From Rhizobium sp. GN54 (lineage in GTDB: Bacteria > Pseudomonadota > Alphaproteobacteria > Rhizobiales > Rhizobiaceae): DNA of 64,000 nucleotides. Every line of letters begins with the position of its first letter. The stretch's first letter is position 1. The stretch is taken from assembly GCF_021026345.1 (NCBI RefSeq), contig NZ_JAJNCZ010000001.1, forward strand, positions 1,116,001 to 1,180,000. Direction: 5' to 3'. The notes under the pieces were generated by a model. That model searched no databases, was not told the DNA's origin, and worked only from the letters and a program-made list of their open reading frames with translations. This document shows, one piece after another, positions 1-11,345 of the stretch. The position numbers and the translations under genes were made by a program.

Positions 1-1
1 G

Positions 2-700
2 GCAACCCGGGTCCCGCCGGCGGCAGCTGCGGCCGACGATCTTTTCGGACTGTCGCCATGGCTGAAGGAGATGCCGCAGGTGGCGATCCCGCCGCTGATG
101 GCGCACCCGGTGGCCGCGATGGCGGCCGTGACGGCGATCGGCTTCGGCCTGACCAGCCAGATCGCGGGCGCCGTCATCGGCGCGATGCAGGGAAGCGCCG
201 AGCGGATGAAGGCGGTGCTGGACGACGCCGCGAAGGCCGATGGCCGCGCGACGGGCGAGCCGGTTCGGGCGGGGCGGCAGGATGCCGCAGCCGGGGCCGG
301 TGTCGGCAGCGTGGTCGACGGGAAGGCTGCAAAACGCGCGGCCCCGGTGCCGGCAATGAAAGCCGGGAGGGCGACCGCGCGCAGGGCGCCGGCGGCCGAA
401 GCGAAGAAGGCGGCCGAGGGGGATGGCCGCCCGGCCGTGACGAAGGTAAAGAGGCCGGTATCGGTCCGGAAGAGTTCCGGATCCGGGGCCGGAAAGACCG
501 ATGACCTGAAGGTGATTTCAGGGATCGGGCCGAAGCTGGAACAGGCGCTGAACGGCAAGGGGATTTTCCGCTTTGCCGATATCGCGCGTTGGACCGGTTC
601 GGAGGTGGAGAAGATCGAAGCCGAACTCGGCCTCGACGGGCGGATCGCCCGCGACGGCTGGGTGGAGCAGGCAAAGACGCTGGCGAAGGCGAAGGGCTGA
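2..700 (+). CDS. Complex I-associated helix-hairpin-helix protein (5' partial)
   Basis: This is the C-terminal part of a protein whose reading frame is open to the left edge, so the true start lies outside the window; the first internal ATG is at 71. A short hydrophobic stretch (AMAAVTAIGFGLTSQIAGAV) is followed by a low-complexity Ala/Lys/Arg-rich linker of about 90 residues. The last 65 residues form a helix-hairpin-helix-like domain starting DDLKVISGIGPKLEQAL, the type found in NADH dehydrogenase-associated proteins of rhizobia. It lies directly upstream of nuoG, where rhizobial nuo operons carry such an extra gene. The function in complex I is unknown; a DNA-binding role is not implied by the fold alone. 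Confidence 0.75.
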   Translation, partial: ATRVPPAAAAADDLFGLSPWLKEMPQVAIPPLMAHPVAAMAAVTAIGFGLTSQIAGAVIGAMQGSAERMKAVLDDAAKADGRATGEPVRAGRQDAAAGAGVGSVVDGKAAKRAAPVPAMKAGRATARRAPAAEAKKAAEGDGRPAVTKVKRPVSVRKSSGSGAGKTDDLKVISGIGPKLEQALNGKGIFRFADIARWTGSEVEKIEAELGLDGRIARDGWVEQAKTLAKAKG

Positions 701-821
701 AGGCCCGGAGGCGACGGCAGGCGAAAACTGAGGCGGGCGGCAGGCGCGATGGGCGCAGGCGCCTGCAACGGAAATGGCGCTGGCACGGCGAAAGCGGTGC
801 ATCGGAAGCGGGAAGACGGAT

Positions 822-2900
822 ATGGCAATTCTGAAAGTCGACGGAAAAGAGATCGAGGTTCCGGATCATTTCACGCTGTTGCAGGCGTGCGAGGAGGCCG
901 GCGCCGAGGTTCCGCGCTTCTGTTTCCACGAGCGGCTGTCGGTTGCCGGCAACTGCCGCATGTGCCTTGTCGAGGTCAAGGGCGGCCCGCCGAAGCCGGC
1001 TGCCTCCTGCGCCATGAGCGTGCGCGACCTGCGTCCCGGTCCGAACGGCGAAGCCCCGGAAGTCTTCACCACCACGCCGATGGTCAAGAAGGCCCGCGAA
1101 GGCGTGATGGAATTCCTGCTGATCAACCATCCGCTCGACTGCCCGATCTGCGACCAGGGCGGCGAATGCGACCTGCAGGACCAGGCGATGGCCTTCGGCA
1201 TCGACAGTTCGCGCTATGCTGAAAACAAGCGCGCCGTCGAGGACAAGTATATCGGCCCGCTCGTCAAGACGATCATGAACCGCTGCATCCACTGCACGCG
1301 CTGCGTCCGCTTCACCACGGAAGTCGCCGGTATCAGCGAGCTCGGCCTCATCGGTCGCGGCGAGGATGCCGAGATCACCACCTATCTCGAGCAGGCGATG
1401 ACGTCCGAACTGCAGGGCAACGTCGTCGATCTCTGCCCGGTCGGCGCGCTGACCTCCAAGCCCTTCGCCTTCACGGCCCGCCCGTGGGAGCTGAACAAGA
1501 CCGAATCGATCGACGTCATGGACGCCGTCGGCTCGGCGATCCGCGTCGACACCCGCGGCCGCGAAGTCATGCGCGTGCTGCCCCGCGTCAACGAGGACAT
1601 CAATGAGGAGTGGATCTCCGACAAGACCCGCTACATCTGGGACGGACTGAAGACCCAGCGTCTCGACCGACCCTATGTCCGCAAGGACGGACGCCTGCAG
1701 CCCGCAAGCTGGGCCGAGGCCTTCGACGCGATCAAGGCGGCGGTGGCCGGCAAGCCGGGCGACCGGATCGGCGCGATCGCAGGCGACCTCGCCTCGGTCG
1801 AGGAGATGTACGCTCTGCGCGAGCTGATGGCCTCGCTCGGTTCGGCCAACCTCGATTGCCGCCAGGACGGCACGGCGCTGCACCCGGCCTTCGGCCGTGC
1901 CAGCTACCTGTTCAACCCGACGATATCGGGCATCGAGCAGGCCGACGCGCTCCTCATCGTCGGCGCCAATCCGCGCGTCGAGGCGGCCGTGCTGAACGCC
2001 CGCATCCGCAAGCGCTGGCGCATGGACGGCTTCCCGATCGCCGTCATCGGCGAACAGGCCGAACTGCGCTACGGCTATGAATATCTCGGCGCCGGCCCGG
2101 AGACCCTGTCCGAACTGGTCGCCGGCAACGGTGCCTTCGCCGAGACGCTGAAAAAGGCCAAGAACCCGATGATCATCGTCGGCCAGGGCGCGCTGTCGCG
2201 CACCGACGGCCTAGCGGTGCTTGCCAATGTCCTCAAGTTGGCCGATGCCGTCGGCGCGGTCACCGCCGACTGGAACGGTCTCGGCATCCTGCACACCGCA
2301 GCCGCCCGCGTCGGCGGCCTCGACCTCGGCTTCGTGCCGGGCGAGGGCGGCAGGAAGGCATCCGAGATGCTGACTGAGACCGACGTGCTGTTCCTGCTCG
2401 GCGCCGACGAGATGGACTTCTCGAAGAAGACCGCGTTCACGGTCTATATCGGCTCGCACGGCGACAACGCCGCGCATGTCGCCGACGTGATCCTGCCGGG
2501 TGCGGCCTATACCGAGAAGTCGGGCACCTGGGTCAACACCGAAGGCCGCGTCCAGATGGGCAACCGCGCCGGCTTCGCGCCGGGCGAGGCCCGCGAGGAC
2601 TGGGCGATCCTGCGCGCGCTCTCCGACGTGCTCGGCAAGAAGCTGCCCTTCGATTCGCTGGCGCAGCTGCGCGCCAGGCTCTATGCGGCGCATCCGCATT
2701 TCGCCGGCGTCAACGAGATTGCCGAAGGCGACAGCGGCCAACTCGCCGCGCTTTCGAAAAAAGGCGGGAAGATGACCAAATCCGGGTTTGCGTCTCCCGT
2801 CAAAGACTTCTATTTGACGAACCCGATAGCGCGCGCCTCCGCGGTCATGGCCGAATGCTCGGCACTGGCCCGCAACAACTTCAAAGCCGCGGCGGAATGA
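822..2900 (+). CDS. nuoG: NADH-quinone oxidoreductase subunit G
   Basis: The 692-residue peripheral-arm subunit of complex I carries electrons through iron-sulfur clusters. Visible cluster ligands are C34, C45, C48 and C63 for the N-terminal [2Fe-2S] ferredoxin domain, then [18 protein letters not shown] for the His/Cys-ligated [4Fe-4S] cluster, then CIHCTRC for the next [4Fe-4S] cluster. The rest is the molybdopterin-oxidoreductase-like domain, which carries no Mo cofactor in complex I. I chose the ATG at 822 because the conserved N-terminus [13 protein letters not shown] begins there; an in-frame upstream ATG at 774 would add 16 unconserved residues. It is followed 19 bases later by nuoH. 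Confidence 0.97.
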   Translation: MAILKVDGKEIEVPDHFTLLQACEEAGAEVPRFCFHERLSVAGNCRMCLVEVKGGPPKPAASCAMSVRDLRPGPNGEAPEVFTTTPMVKKAREGVMEFLLINHPLDCPICDQGGECDLQDQAMAFGIDSSRYAENKRAVEDKYIGPLVKTIMNRCIHCTRCVRFTTEVAGISELGLIGRGEDAEITTYLEQAMTSELQGNVVDLCPVGALTSKPFAFTARPWELNKTESIDVMDAVGSAIRVDTRGREVMRVLPRVNEDINEEWISDKTRYIWDGLKTQRLDRPYVRKDGRLQPASWAEAFDAIKAAVAGKPGDRIGAIAGDLASVEEMYALRELMASLGSANLDCRQDGTALHPAFGRASYLFNPTISGIEQADALLIVGANPRVEAAVLNARIRKRWRMDGFPIAVIGEQAELRYGYEYLGAGPETLSELVAGNGAFAETLKKAKNPMIIVGQGALSRTDGLAVLANVLKLADAVGAVTADWNGLGILHTAAARVGGLDLGFVPGEGGRKASEMLTETDVLFLLGADEMDFSKKTAFTVYIGSHGDNAAHVADVILPGAAYTEKSGTWVNTEGRVQMGNRAGFAPGEAREDWAILRALSDVLGKKLPFDSLAQLRARLYAAHPHFAGVNEIAEGDSGQLAALSKKGGKMTKSGFASPVKDFYLTNPIARASAVMAECSALARNNFKAAAE

Positions 2901-2919
2901 GCGCGAGGGAATAGGCATT

Positions 2920-3966
2920 ATGGACGCTTTCATTTCGAGCTATGTTTGGCCCGCGGTCATCATGATCGGTCAGTCGCTGCTGCTGCTGGTCGCGCTGCTT
3001 CTCTTCATCGCCTATATCCTGCTGGCCGACCGCAAGATCTGGGCGGCCGTCCAGCTGCGGCGCGGCCCGAACGTGGTCGGCCCCTGGGGCCTGTTCCAGT
3101 CGTTCGCCGACCTCCTGAAGTTCGTCTTCAAGGAGCCGGTCATCCCGGCCACCGCCAACAAGGCGATCTTCCTGCTGGCGCCGCTCGTCTCGGTGACGCT
3201 GGCGCTCGCCACCTGGGCGGTGATCCCGCTGAACGAGAACTGGGTGATCGCCAACATCAACGTCGGCATCCTCTACGTCTTCGCCATCTCCTCGCTCGAG
3301 GTCTACGGCATCATCATGGGCGGCTGGGCTTCGAACTCGAAGTACCCGTTCCTCGGCGCGCTGCGCTCGGCCGCACAGATGGTGTCCTACGAAGTTTCCA
3401 TCGGCTTCGTCATTGTCACCGTCCTTCTCTGCGTCGGCTCGCTGAACCTGACGGACATCGTCAATTCGCAGCGCGACGGCATCGGCACCATGATCGGCCT
3501 GCCGGGTTCGTTCCTCGACTGGCACTGGCTGGCGCTGTTCCCGATGTTCGTGATCTTCTTCATCTCGGCGCTGGCCGAGACGAACCGCCCGCCCTTCGAC
3601 CTGCCGGAAGCCGAATCCGAGCTCGTCGCCGGCTTCATGGTGGAATATGGCTCGACGCCGTACATGATGTTCATGCTCGGCGAATACGCCGCCATCTGCC
3701 TGATGTGCGCGCTGACGACGATCCTGTTCCTCGGCGGCTGGCTGCCTCCGGTGGACGTCTGGTTCCTCAACTGGGTCCCGGGCATCGTCTGGTTCGTGCT
3801 GAAGGCCGGCTTCGTCTTCTTCATGTTCGCGATGGTGAAGGCCTTCGTGCCGCGCTACCGCTACGACCAGCTGATGCGGCTGGGCTGGAAGGTCTTCCTG
3901 CCGATTTCGCTCGCCATGGTCGTGATCGTCGCATTCGTGCTGAAGCTCACCGGGTGGACCGCCTGA
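2920..3966 (+). CDS. nuoH: NADH-quinone oxidoreductase subunit H
   Basis: This 348-residue, roughly eight-helix membrane subunit links the peripheral arm of complex I to the membrane arm and helps form the quinone chamber. Diagnostic motifs are the loop [20 protein letters not shown] and the stretch [20 protein letters not shown], both strongly conserved in NuoH/ND1. Its length is normal for the family. It starts at an ATG 19 bases after the nuoG stop and lies 37 bases before nuoI, as expected for one transcript. Confidence 0.98.
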   Translation: MDAFISSYVWPAVIMIGQSLLLLVALLLFIAYILLADRKIWAAVQLRRGPNVVGPWGLFQSFADLLKFVFKEPVIPATANKAIFLLAPLVSVTLALATWAVIPLNENWVIANINVGILYVFAISSLEVYGIIMGGWASNSKYPFLGALRSAAQMVSYEVSIGFVIVTVLLCVGSLNLTDIVNSQRDGIGTMIGLPGSFLDWHWLALFPMFVIFFISALAETNRPPFDLPEAESELVAGFMVEYGSTPYMMFMLGEYAAICLMCALTTILFLGGWLPPVDVWFLNWVPGIVWFVLKAGFVFFMFAMVKAFVPRYRYDQLMRLGWKVFLPISLAMVVIVAFVLKLTGWTA

Positions 3967-4003
3967 TGGTGGCCCCGCGTTTCAGCAGCATTGGAGCTAA
4001 GTA

Positions 4004-4495
4004 ATGGCCAGTCTGTCGCAAGCCGTCAATTCGCTGTTCCTGAAGGAATTCGTCGGCGCCTTCTTCCTGTCGATGCGCTATTTCTTCCGGCCGAAGGCGA
4101 CGTTGAACTACCCCTTCGAGAAGGGCCCGGTGTCGCCGCGCTTCCGGGGCGAGCATGCGCTGCGCCGCTATCCGAACGGCGAGGAACGCTGCATCGCCTG
4201 CAAGCTGTGCGAGGCCATCTGTCCGGCCCAGGCCATCACCATCGAGGCCGGCCCGCGCCGCAACGACGGAACGCGCCGCACGGTGCGCTACGACATCGAC
4301 ATGGTGAAGTGCATCTATTGCGGCTTCTGCCAGGAAGCCTGCCCGGTCGACGCCATCGTCGAGGGGCCGAACTTCGAGTTCGCCACGGAAACCCGTGAGG
4401 AACTCTACTTCGACAAGCAGCGGCTGCTCGACAACGGCGACCGCTGGGAGCGGGAAATCGCCCGCAACATCGCAATGGATTCGCCCTACCGGTAA
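4004..4495 (+). CDS. nuoI: NADH-quinone oxidoreductase subunit I
   Basis: This 163-residue ferredoxin-like subunit carries the two [4Fe-4S] clusters closest to the quinone site. Ligands are C63, C66, C69 and C73 ([11 protein letters not shown]) and C103, C106, C109 and C113 ([11 protein letters not shown]). The basic, amphipathic N-terminus is typical of the TYKY/NuoI family. Preceded by TGGAGC about ten bases upstream of the ATG. A 142-base spacer separates it from nuoJ; no further gene is visible in that spacer. Confidence 0.98.
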   Translation: MASLSQAVNSLFLKEFVGAFFLSMRYFFRPKATLNYPFEKGPVSPRFRGEHALRRYPNGEERCIACKLCEAICPAQAITIEAGPRRNDGTRRTVRYDIDMVKCIYCGFCQEACPVDAIVEGPNFEFATETREELYFDKQRLLDNGDRWEREIARNIAMDSPYR

Positions 4496-4637
4496 GCTGG
4501 TAGGGCAGGGGACTGCCGCCCGTGAGGGCTGCGGACATCGAACGCTCAATATCTGCCCGGTGGCGCGGCCGCCGGGCTTCGACGGAAGAGGCAGGCTGAG
4601 ACGCCGGTCTCTCCCGGGGAAGAAAAAAGGCACCAAC

Positions 4638-5252
4638 ATGGGTCTCCAGGCTCTCTTTTTCTATCTGTTCGCCTTCGTGGCAGTGGCGTCCGCCTTCATG
4701 GTGATCGCGGCGAAGAACCCGGTCTATTCCGTGCTGTTCCTCATCGTCACGTTCTTCAATGCGGCGGGCCTGTTCCTCCTGACCGGCGCCGAGTTCCTGG
4801 CGATGATCCTGCTGGTCGTCTATGTCGGCGCGGTCGCGGTGCTCTTCCTCTTCGTCGTGATGATGCTGGACATCGACTTTGCCGCGCTTCGTTCGGGCAT
4901 CATCGAGCACGCGCCGGTCGGCGCGCTGGTCGGCCTGGTGCTGGCGGTGGAGCTGATCGTGGTCATCGGCGGCTCGACGCTGTCGCCGGAGATCGCAAGC
5001 CAGGCGGCCCACCCGATCCCGCCGATCGCGGAGCGGACCAACACGGCTGCGCTGGGCGACGTGCTCTACACGAACTACGTCTACTTCTTCCAGATCGCCG
5101 GCCTGGTGCTCCTGGTCGCCATGATCGGCGCGATCGTGCTGACGCTGCGCCATCGCGAGCACATCAAGCGGCAGGACATCTCCGTGCAGGTCGCCCGCAC
5201 GCCGGAGACCGCGGTCGAGGTCATCAAGGTCAAGCCCGGGCAGGGTCTCTGA
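4638..5252 (+). CDS. nuoJ: NADH-quinone oxidoreductase subunit J
   Basis: This 204-residue membrane subunit has five predicted helices (for example LFFYLFAFVAVASAFMVIAA and FLAMILLVVYVGAVAVLFLF). The glycine in the VYVGAVAVL helix belongs to the pi-bulge helix that couples quinone chemistry to proton movement in known complex I structures. The reading frame is open further upstream, but the conserved start MGLQALFFYLF and an AAGG element just before 4638 fix the start here. The charged C-terminal tail (HREHIKRQDISVQVARTPE) is typical of alphaproteobacteria. Confidence 0.95.
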   Translation: MGLQALFFYLFAFVAVASAFMVIAAKNPVYSVLFLIVTFFNAAGLFLLTGAEFLAMILLVVYVGAVAVLFLFVVMMLDIDFAALRSGIIEHAPVGALVGLVLAVELIVVIGGSTLSPEIASQAAHPIPPIAERTNTAALGDVLYTNYVYFFQIAGLVLLVAMIGAIVLTLRHREHIKRQDISVQVARTPETAVEVIKVKPGQGL

Positions 5253-5280
5253 GGCGCGCTGGACTTAAGGAATTTGCATC

Positions 5281-5589
5281 ATGGAAATCGGTATTTCCCA
5301 CTATCTCACGGTCAGCGCCATCCTCTTCACGCTCGGCGTCTTCGGCATCTTCATCAACAGGAAGAACGTCATCATCATCCTGATGTCGATTGAGTTGATC
5401 CTGCTTGCCGTCAACATCAACATGGTCGCCTTCTCGGCCTTCCTGAACGACATCGTCGGCCAGGTCTTCGCGCTGTTCATCCTGACGGTCGCAGCCGCGG
5501 AAGCCGCGATCGGTCTTGCAATTCTCGTCGTCTTCTACCGCAACCGCGGCTCCATCGCCGTGGAAGACGTCAACGTGATGAAGGGTTGA
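5281..5589 (+). CDS. nuoK: NADH-quinone oxidoreductase subunit K
   Basis: This small 102-residue subunit has three membrane helices and matches the usual NuoK/ND4L length. Conserved glutamates sit in the second and third helices ([13 protein letters not shown] and [12 protein letters not shown]) and belong to the proton path. It is preceded by TTAAGGAA seven to fourteen bases upstream of the ATG, a good ribosome-binding site. nuoL follows after six bases, so translation of the two is probably coupled. Confidence 0.98.
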   Translation: MEIGISHYLTVSAILFTLGVFGIFINRKNVIIILMSIELILLAVNINMVAFSAFLNDIVGQVFALFILTVAAAEAAIGLAILVVFYRNRGSIAVEDVNVMKG

Positions 5590-5595
5590 GCGGCC

Positions 5596-7593
5596 ATGGA
5601 TACCATCATCAAGGCAATCGTCTTCCTGCCGCTCATCGGCTTTTTGATCGCCGGCCTCGGCGGTAACGCGATTGGCGCCAAGGCGTCCGAATACGTCACC
5701 ACCGGCTTCATGATCATCGCCTGCGCGCTGTCCTGGCTGGTCTTCTTCAACGTGGCGCTCGGCCACGAGGAGATGATCAAGGTCTCGCTGATGCGCTGGA
5801 TCCAGTCCGGCAGCTTCGATGCCGAGTGGGCCTTCCGCGTCGATACGCTGACGGCCGTCATGTTCGTCGTCGTCAACACGGTGTCGACGCTCGTGCACGC
5901 CTATTCGATCGGCTACATGCACCACGACCCGCATCGGCCGCGCTTCTTCGCCTACCTGTCGCTGTTCACCTTCGCGATGCTGATGCTGATCACGTCGGAC
6001 AACCTCGTGCAGATGTTCTTCGGCTGGGAAGGCGTGGGCCTGGCGTCGTACCTGCTGATCGGCTTCTGGTTCAAGAAGCCCTCCGCCAATGCCGCCGCCA
6101 TGAAGGCCTTCATCGTCAACCGCGTCGGTGACTTCGGCTTCATGCTCGGCATCTTCACCGTCTTCTACCTGTTCGGCTCGGTCAGCTTCGAGACGATCTT
6201 CGCCACGGCCGCGACCTACCTGCCGGCAGAAGGTGCCGCAGACGCCGCCGAACCCGTCATCACGCTCTTCGGCATGCATCTCGACAAGGCCGATGCGCTG
6301 ACGGCGGCCTGCCTGCTGCTCTTCATGGGCGCAATGGGCAAGTCGGCGCAGTTCCTGCTGCACACCTGGCTTCCGGACGCCATGGAAGGCCCGACGCCGG
6401 TTTCGGCCCTCATCCATGCCGCGACCATGGTCACCGCCGGCGTCTTCCTCGTCGCCCGCATGTCGCCGTTGTTTGAGCTGTCCCCGGATGCGCTCACCGT
6501 CGTCACCGTCATCGGCGCGATCACGGCCTTCTTCGCCGCGACCGTCGGCCTGGTGCAGAACGACATCAAGCGCGTCATCGCCTATTCGACCTGCTCGCAG
6601 CTCGGCTACATGTTCGTCGCACTCGGTGTCGGCGCCTATGGTGCCGCGATCTTCCACCTGTTCACGCACGCCTTCTTCAAGGCGCTCCTGTTCCTTGGCG
6701 CCGGCTCGGTCATCCATGCCGTCGACGGCGAGCAGGACATGCGCTACATGGGCGGCCTGCGCACCCATATCCCGGTCACCTTCTGGATGATGACGATCGG
6801 CACGCTGGCGCTCACCGGCGTCGGCATCCCCGGCACCATCATCGGCTTCGCCGGCTTCTTCTCCAAGGATGCGATCATCGAGAGCGCCTTTGCCTCGCAC
6901 AGCTCGGTCGCAGGCTTCGCCTTCACGCTGCTCGTGATCGCGGCCCTGTTCACCAGCTTCTATTCCTGGCGCCTGGCCTTCATGACCTTCTTCGGCAAGC
7001 CGCGCGCGTCGTCGGACGTCATGCACCATGTCCATGAATCGCCGGCGATCATGCTGGTCCCGCTCTACATCCTCGCCGCCGGCGCGGTGCTCGCGGGCGT
7101 GCTGTTCCACGACTACTTCTTCGGTCACCACTATGTGGAGTTCTGGAAGGGCGCCCTGTTCACCGGTCCGGAGAACGAGATCTTGGAAGAATTCCACCAC
7201 GTCCCGCTCTGGGTGAAGTGGAGCCCGTTCGCGGCCATGGCGCTCGGCCTGTTCACGGCCTGGTATATGTATATCCGTCGTCCGGACCTGCCGAAGTACC
7301 TGGCGGACCAGCACCGCGGCCTGTACCAGTTCCTGCTGAACAAGTGGTACTTCGACGAACTGTACGACTTCCTGTTCGTGCGGCCGGCGCAGTGGATCGG
7401 CCGCCTGTTCTGGAAGGGCGGTGACGGTGCGGTCATCGACGGCCTCGGCCCGAACGGGATTGCCGCACGCGTCCTCGACGTGACCGACCGTGTCGTCCGC
7501 CTGCAGACCGGTTACCTTTATCACTATGCCTTTGCGATGCTGCTCGGAATTGCGGCACTCGTAACCTGGATGATGCTCGGGAGTTCCTTCTGA
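5596..7593 (+). CDS. nuoL: NADH-quinone oxidoreductase subunit L
   Basis: This 665-residue distal antiporter-like subunit of complex I has about sixteen helices, including the C-terminal lateral-helix segment that NuoM and NuoN lack. The core motif [18 protein letters not shown] and the later [20 protein letters not shown] and [11 protein letters not shown] stretches are the classical proton-pumping antiporter signature. Its stop codon overlaps the nuoM start by one base (TGATG at 7591-7595), indicating translational coupling. Confidence 0.98.
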   Translation: MDTIIKAIVFLPLIGFLIAGLGGNAIGAKASEYVTTGFMIIACALSWLVFFNVALGHEEMIKVSLMRWIQSGSFDAEWAFRVDTLTAVMFVVVNTVSTLVHAYSIGYMHHDPHRPRFFAYLSLFTFAMLMLITSDNLVQMFFGWEGVGLASYLLIGFWFKKPSANAAAMKAFIVNRVGDFGFMLGIFTVFYLFGSVSFETIFATAATYLPAEGAADAAEPVITLFGMHLDKADALTAACLLLFMGAMGKSAQFLLHTWLPDAMEGPTPVSALIHAATMVTAGVFLVARMSPLFELSPDALTVVTVIGAITAFFAATVGLVQNDIKRVIAYSTCSQLGYMFVALGVGAYGAAIFHLFTHAFFKALLFLGAGSVIHAVDGEQDMRYMGGLRTHIPVTFWMMTIGTLALTGVGIPGTIIGFAGFFSKDAIIESAFASHSSVAGFAFTLLVIAALFTSFYSWRLAFMTFFGKPRASSDVMHHVHESPAIMLVPLYILAAGAVLAGVLFHDYFFGHHYVEFWKGALFTGPENEILEEFHHVPLWVKWSPFAAMALGLFTAWYMYIRRPDLPKYLADQHRGLYQFLLNKWYFDELYDFLFVRPAQWIGRLFWKGGDGAVIDGLGPNGIAARVLDVTDRVVRLQTGYLYHYAFAMLLGIAALVTWMMLGSSF

Positions 7594-9104
7594 TGACCGA
7601 TTGGCCGATTCTCTCCGCGGTCACCTTTCTTCCGCTGGTCGGCGTGGCGTTGCTGCTGCTGACCCGCGAGGACAGCCCCTACGGGCGGCGGAACATCCTG
7701 AACGTCTCGCTGCTGACGACCCTCTTCACCTTCGTCCTGTCGCTCTTCGTCTGGATTGGCTTCGACTATTCGAATCCGGGCTTCCAGATGATCGAGCACC
7801 ATGAGTGGCTCGGCACCGGCATCGCCTATCATCTCGGCGTCGACGGCATCTCCATGCTGTTCGTCATCCTGACGACCTTCCTGATGCCGTTCTGCGTGCT
7901 CGCCAGCTGGAACTCGATCGAGAAGCGCCTGAAGGAATACATGATCGCCTTCCTCGTCCTGGAAGTGTTCATGGTCGGCGTCTTCGTCTCGCTCGACATC
8001 GTCCTGTTCTACGTCTTCTTCGAGGCGGGCCTGATCCCGATGTTCATCATCATCGGCGTCTGGGGCGGCAAGGACCGCGTCTATGCGAGCTACAAGTTCT
8101 TCCTCTATACGCTGCTCGGCTCGGTGCTGATGCTGCTCGCCATCATGGCGATGTACTGGCAGGCCGGCACGACCAGCATTCCCGAACTGCTCGCCTACAA
8201 CTTCCCGCGGCAGATGCAGACCTGGCTCTGGCTCGCCTTCTTCGCCTCGTTTGCGGTGAAGATGCCGATGTGGCCGGTCCACACCTGGCTTCCCGACGCG
8301 CACGTGCAGGCGCCGACGGCAGGTTCGGTGATCCTGGCGGGCATCCTTTTGAAGCTCGGCGGCTACGGCTTCCTGCGCTTCTCGCTGCCGATGTTCCCGC
8401 TGGCGTCCGACTATTTCGCGCCCTTCGTCTTCACGCTCTCGGTCGTCGCCATCATCTACACCTCGCTGGTGGCGCTCGTTCAGGAAGACATCAAGAAGCT
8501 GATCGCCTACTCCTCGGTGGCGCACATGGGCTATGTCACCATGGGCATCTTCGCCGCCAACGAGCAGGGCGTGCAGGGTGCGCTGTTCCAGATGCTGTCG
8601 CACGGCATCGTCTCCGGTGCGCTCTTCCTCTGCGTCGGCGTGGTCTATGACCGCCTGCACACCCGCGACATCTCGGCCTATGGCGGGCTCGTCAACAACA
8701 TGCCGAAATATGCGGTCGCCTTCATGATCTTCACCATGGCGAACGTCGGCCTTCCGGGCACCTCCGGCTTCGTCGGCGAAATCACCACGATGCTCGGTGC
8801 CTTCCGCGCCAACACCTGGGTGGCCTTCTTCGCCGCCACCGGCGTCATTCTCTCGGCGGCCTACGCGCTCTGGCTCTATCGCCGGGTAGTCTTCGGCCCG
8901 CTGGAGAAGGAAAGCCTCAAGGCGCTGCTCGATCTTTCGGGCCGCGAGAAGGCGATCCTGTATCCGCTGGTGATCCTGACGATCTTCTTCGGCGTCTACC
9001 CGATACCCGTCTTCGACGCCACGGCGGCTTCGGTCGACGCGCTCCTCAACAACTACACCGCAGCCCTCGAAGCAGCGCAATCCGTTGCGCTCTCGGCGAA
9101 CTGA
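7593..9104 (+). CDS. nuoM: NADH-quinone oxidoreductase subunit M
   Basis: This 503-residue antiporter-like proton-pumping subunit of complex I shows [19 protein letters not shown] (containing the conserved helix-5 glutamate) and [20 protein letters not shown], both diagnostic for NuoM/ND4. Length and hydrophobicity fit the family. Its start overlaps the nuoL stop by one base; nuoN begins 17 bases after its own stop. Confidence 0.98.
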   Translation: MTDWPILSAVTFLPLVGVALLLLTREDSPYGRRNILNVSLLTTLFTFVLSLFVWIGFDYSNPGFQMIEHHEWLGTGIAYHLGVDGISMLFVILTTFLMPFCVLASWNSIEKRLKEYMIAFLVLEVFMVGVFVSLDIVLFYVFFEAGLIPMFIIIGVWGGKDRVYASYKFFLYTLLGSVLMLLAIMAMYWQAGTTSIPELLAYNFPRQMQTWLWLAFFASFAVKMPMWPVHTWLPDAHVQAPTAGSVILAGILLKLGGYGFLRFSLPMFPLASDYFAPFVFTLSVVAIIYTSLVALVQEDIKKLIAYSSVAHMGYVTMGIFAANEQGVQGALFQMLSHGIVSGALFLCVGVVYDRLHTRDISAYGGLVNNMPKYAVAFMIFTMANVGLPGTSGFVGEITTMLGAFRANTWVAFFAATGVILSAAYALWLYRRVVFGPLEKESLKALLDLSGREKAILYPLVILTIFFGVYPIPVFDATAASVDALLNNYTAALEAAQSVALSAN

Positions 9105-9121
9105 CGACGGGATGATCCGAC

Positions 9122-10564
9122 ATGACTGCTGAAATCCTCCTTTCCAGCCTTCAGCTCTCGACGCCCGAGATCATCCTTGCGCTGGGTGCCATGGCGCTCC
9201 TGATGATCGGCGTCTTCTCCGGCGAACGGTCGGCGACGACCGTCACCGGGCTTGCGGTGGCGCTTCTCATCATCGCCGGCGTCTGGCTGGTGCTTCGGGG
9301 TGGCGACGGCGTCGGCTATGGCGGCGCGTTCGTTTCCGATTCCTTCGCACGGTTCATGAAGATCCTGACGCTGATCGGCTCCATCACCGCCATGGTGATG
9401 ACGGTCGGCCATGCCCGTTCGCAGCAGCTCGACCGCTTCGAGTTTCCGGTGCTCCTGGTGCTCGCGACGCTCGGCATGATGCTGATGATCTCGGCCAACG
9501 ACCTGATTTCGCTCTACCTGTCGCTGGAACTGCAGTCGCTCGCGCTCTACGTCGTCGCCGCGATCAACCGCGACAGCGTGCGTTCCACCGAGGCCGGCCT
9601 GAAGTATTTCGTCCTCGGCGCGCTGTCGTCCGGCATGCTGCTCTACGGCATGTCGCTGGTCTACGGCTTCACCGGACATACCGGCTTCCAGGAGATCGCC
9701 TCGGCTCTCTCCGCCGAAGGCCGTTCGCTCGGCCTCGTCTTCGGCCTGGTGTTCGTCCTTGCCGGCATCGCCTTCAAGATCTCGGCCGTGCCGTTCCACA
9801 TGTGGACGCCGGACGTCTATGAGGGCGCACCGACGCCGGTGACCGCCTTCTTCGCAGCCGCCCCGAAGGTCGCTGCCATGGCCATGCTCGTCCGCATCGT
9901 CATCGACGCCTTCGAGCCTGTCGTCGCCGACTGGCAGCAGATCATCGTCTTCATCTCGATCGCCTCGATGCTGCTCGGCTCGTTCGCCGCCATCGGCCAG
10001 AAGAACATCAAGCGCCTGATGGCCTATTCCTCGATCGGCCACATGGGCTACGCGCTCGTCGGCCTTTCGGCGGGCTCGATGGCAGGCGTGCGCGGCGTCG
10101 CCCTCTACATGCTGATCTACATGGTCATGACGCTCGGCACCTTCGCCTGCATCCTCGCCATGCGCCGCCGCGAGGGCGGCAATGTCGAGGCCGTCGACGA
10201 TCTCGCCGGCCTGTCCACGACCAATCCGTTCATGGCGAGCGTGCTGACGGTGATGATGTTCTCGCTGGCAGGCATTCCGCCGCTCGCAGGTTTCTTCGCC
10301 AAGTACTTCGTCTTCATGGCGGCGATCGAGGCGCATCTCTATGCGCTCGCGATCATCGGCGTGCTGTCGTCGGTCGTCGGCGCCTACTACTACCTGCGCA
10401 TCGTCAAGCTGATGTGGTTCGATGCCGCCACCGACGAGTTTGCGCGCACCCCCGGTGAACTGAAGCTGGTCTTCGGCGTTGCGGGCCTGTTCGTGGCCGG
10501 CTATGTCCTGATCGGCGGACCGATCGGCGAAGCGGCGGAAGCCGCCGCCCGGACCTTCTTTTGA
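9122..10564 (+). CDS. nuoN: NADH-quinone oxidoreductase subunit N
   Basis: This 480-residue antiporter-like subunit, the last of the nuo operon, has [15 protein letters not shown] with the conserved helix-5 glutamate and [20 protein letters not shown] as NuoN hallmarks. Its final codons overlap the apparent TTG start of birA (TTGA at 10561-10564), so birA is probably read from the nuo transcript, as in other rhizobia. Confidence 0.98.
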   Translation: MTAEILLSSLQLSTPEIILALGAMALLMIGVFSGERSATTVTGLAVALLIIAGVWLVLRGGDGVGYGGAFVSDSFARFMKILTLIGSITAMVMTVGHARSQQLDRFEFPVLLVLATLGMMLMISANDLISLYLSLELQSLALYVVAAINRDSVRSTEAGLKYFVLGALSSGMLLYGMSLVYGFTGHTGFQEIASALSAEGRSLGLVFGLVFVLAGIAFKISAVPFHMWTPDVYEGAPTPVTAFFAAAPKVAAMAMLVRIVIDAFEPVVADWQQIIVFISIASMLLGSFAAIGQKNIKRLMAYSSIGHMGYALVGLSAGSMAGVRGVALYMLIYMVMTLGTFACILAMRRREGGNVEAVDDLAGLSTTNPFMASVLTVMMFSLAGIPPLAGFFAKYFVFMAAIEAHLYALAIIGVLSSVVGAYYYLRIVKLMWFDAATDEFARTPGELKLVFGVAGLFVAGYVLIGGPIGEAAEAAARTFF

Positions 10565-11328
10565 CCGGCCGGACCGGCACCGGCCAGCTGTCGCTGGATG
10601 ATTTCCGGCACGAAGCGCTTGTCGAGACCGTCTCGACCAATTCGGAGTGTTTCGAGCGCGCCCGCAAGGGCGCGCTTTCCGGTCTATGGGTGACGGCGGC
10701 ACGCCAGACCGGCGGTCGGGGACGGCGCGGCCGGCCCTGGACGTCGGAGCCCGGCAATCTCTATGCCTCGCTGCTCCTGATCGATCCGGCCCCCGTCGAC
10801 CGGCTCGCCTCGCTTCCGCTCGCCGTGGCCGTCGCCGTCCAGGCCTCGATCACGTCTGTGATGCCGATCGCTGCCCCGCCGGTTGCGATCAAGTGGCCGA
10901 ACGACATCCTGATCGAGAAGAAGAAGATCTGCGGCATCCTGGTGGAGGCGGAGACCCTGGCGGACGGCCGCCAGGCGATCGTGATCGGCTGCGGCATCAA
11001 TGTCGCGGTTGCCCCGGAGGCAGGGCTCTATCCCGTCGCCCGGCTCACGGACTATGGCTGTGCGGTCGGGCCGGCGGAGCTCTTCGCCCATCTCTTCCGC
11101 GAGATGGCAGATATCCTCAGGCTCTGGGACAGCGCCAACGGCATCGGCGAGATCATGGCGCGCTGGCGCAAGGTCGCCGGCGGGATCGGCGAACGGATCA
11201 CGGTCAACCTGCCGACCCAATCAATTTCCGGGCGCTTTGCCGGAATTGATGATAGTGGTCTGCTCAGGCTTCAGACCGACGACGGCGGCGTGCGCTTGAT
11301 CGCAGCCGGCGATGTTTTCTTCGAATAA
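10561..11328 (+). CDS. birA: Biotin-[acetyl-CoA-carboxylase] ligase
   Basis: This 255-residue biotin protein ligase activates biotin to biotinyl-AMP and attaches it to carboxylase carrier domains. It has the adenylate-binding loop [10 protein letters not shown], the family motif [10 protein letters not shown], and a C-terminal SH3-like domain ([21 protein letters not shown]). No N-terminal helix-turn-helix is present, so unlike the E. coli protein it should not act as a repressor. No ATG fits the conserved N-terminus; the TTG at 10561, overlapping the nuoN stop by four bases, is the best start, although an internal GTG or TTG cannot be excluded. Confidence 0.9.
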   Translation: MTGRTGTGQLSLDDFRHEALVETVSTNSECFERARKGALSGLWVTAARQTGGRGRRGRPWTSEPGNLYASLLLIDPAPVDRLASLPLAVAVAVQASITSVMPIAAPPVAIKWPNDILIEKKKICGILVEAETLADGRQAIVIGCGINVAVAPEAGLYPVARLTDYGCAVGPAELFAHLFREMADILRLWDSANGIGEIMARWRKVAGGIGERITVNLPTQSISGRFAGIDDSGLLRLQTDDGGVRLIAAGDVFFE

Positions 11329-11345
11329 CCGGAAATTTTCAGAAT

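Noticed and set aside
174-1883. 569-codon open frame on the minus strand under nuoG
   Set aside because: Shadow of GC-rich nuoG; Arg/Asp/His-rich composition, no domain, and nuoG is certain.
5230-7524. 764-codon open frame on the minus strand under nuoK/nuoL
   Set aside because: Low-complexity Asp/Glu/His/Arg-rich product typical of antisense frames in GC-rich genes; covers well-supported nuo genes.
7524-10702. Two long minus-strand frames under nuoM and nuoN
   Set aside because: Same shadow composition; opposite-strand genes are unambiguous.
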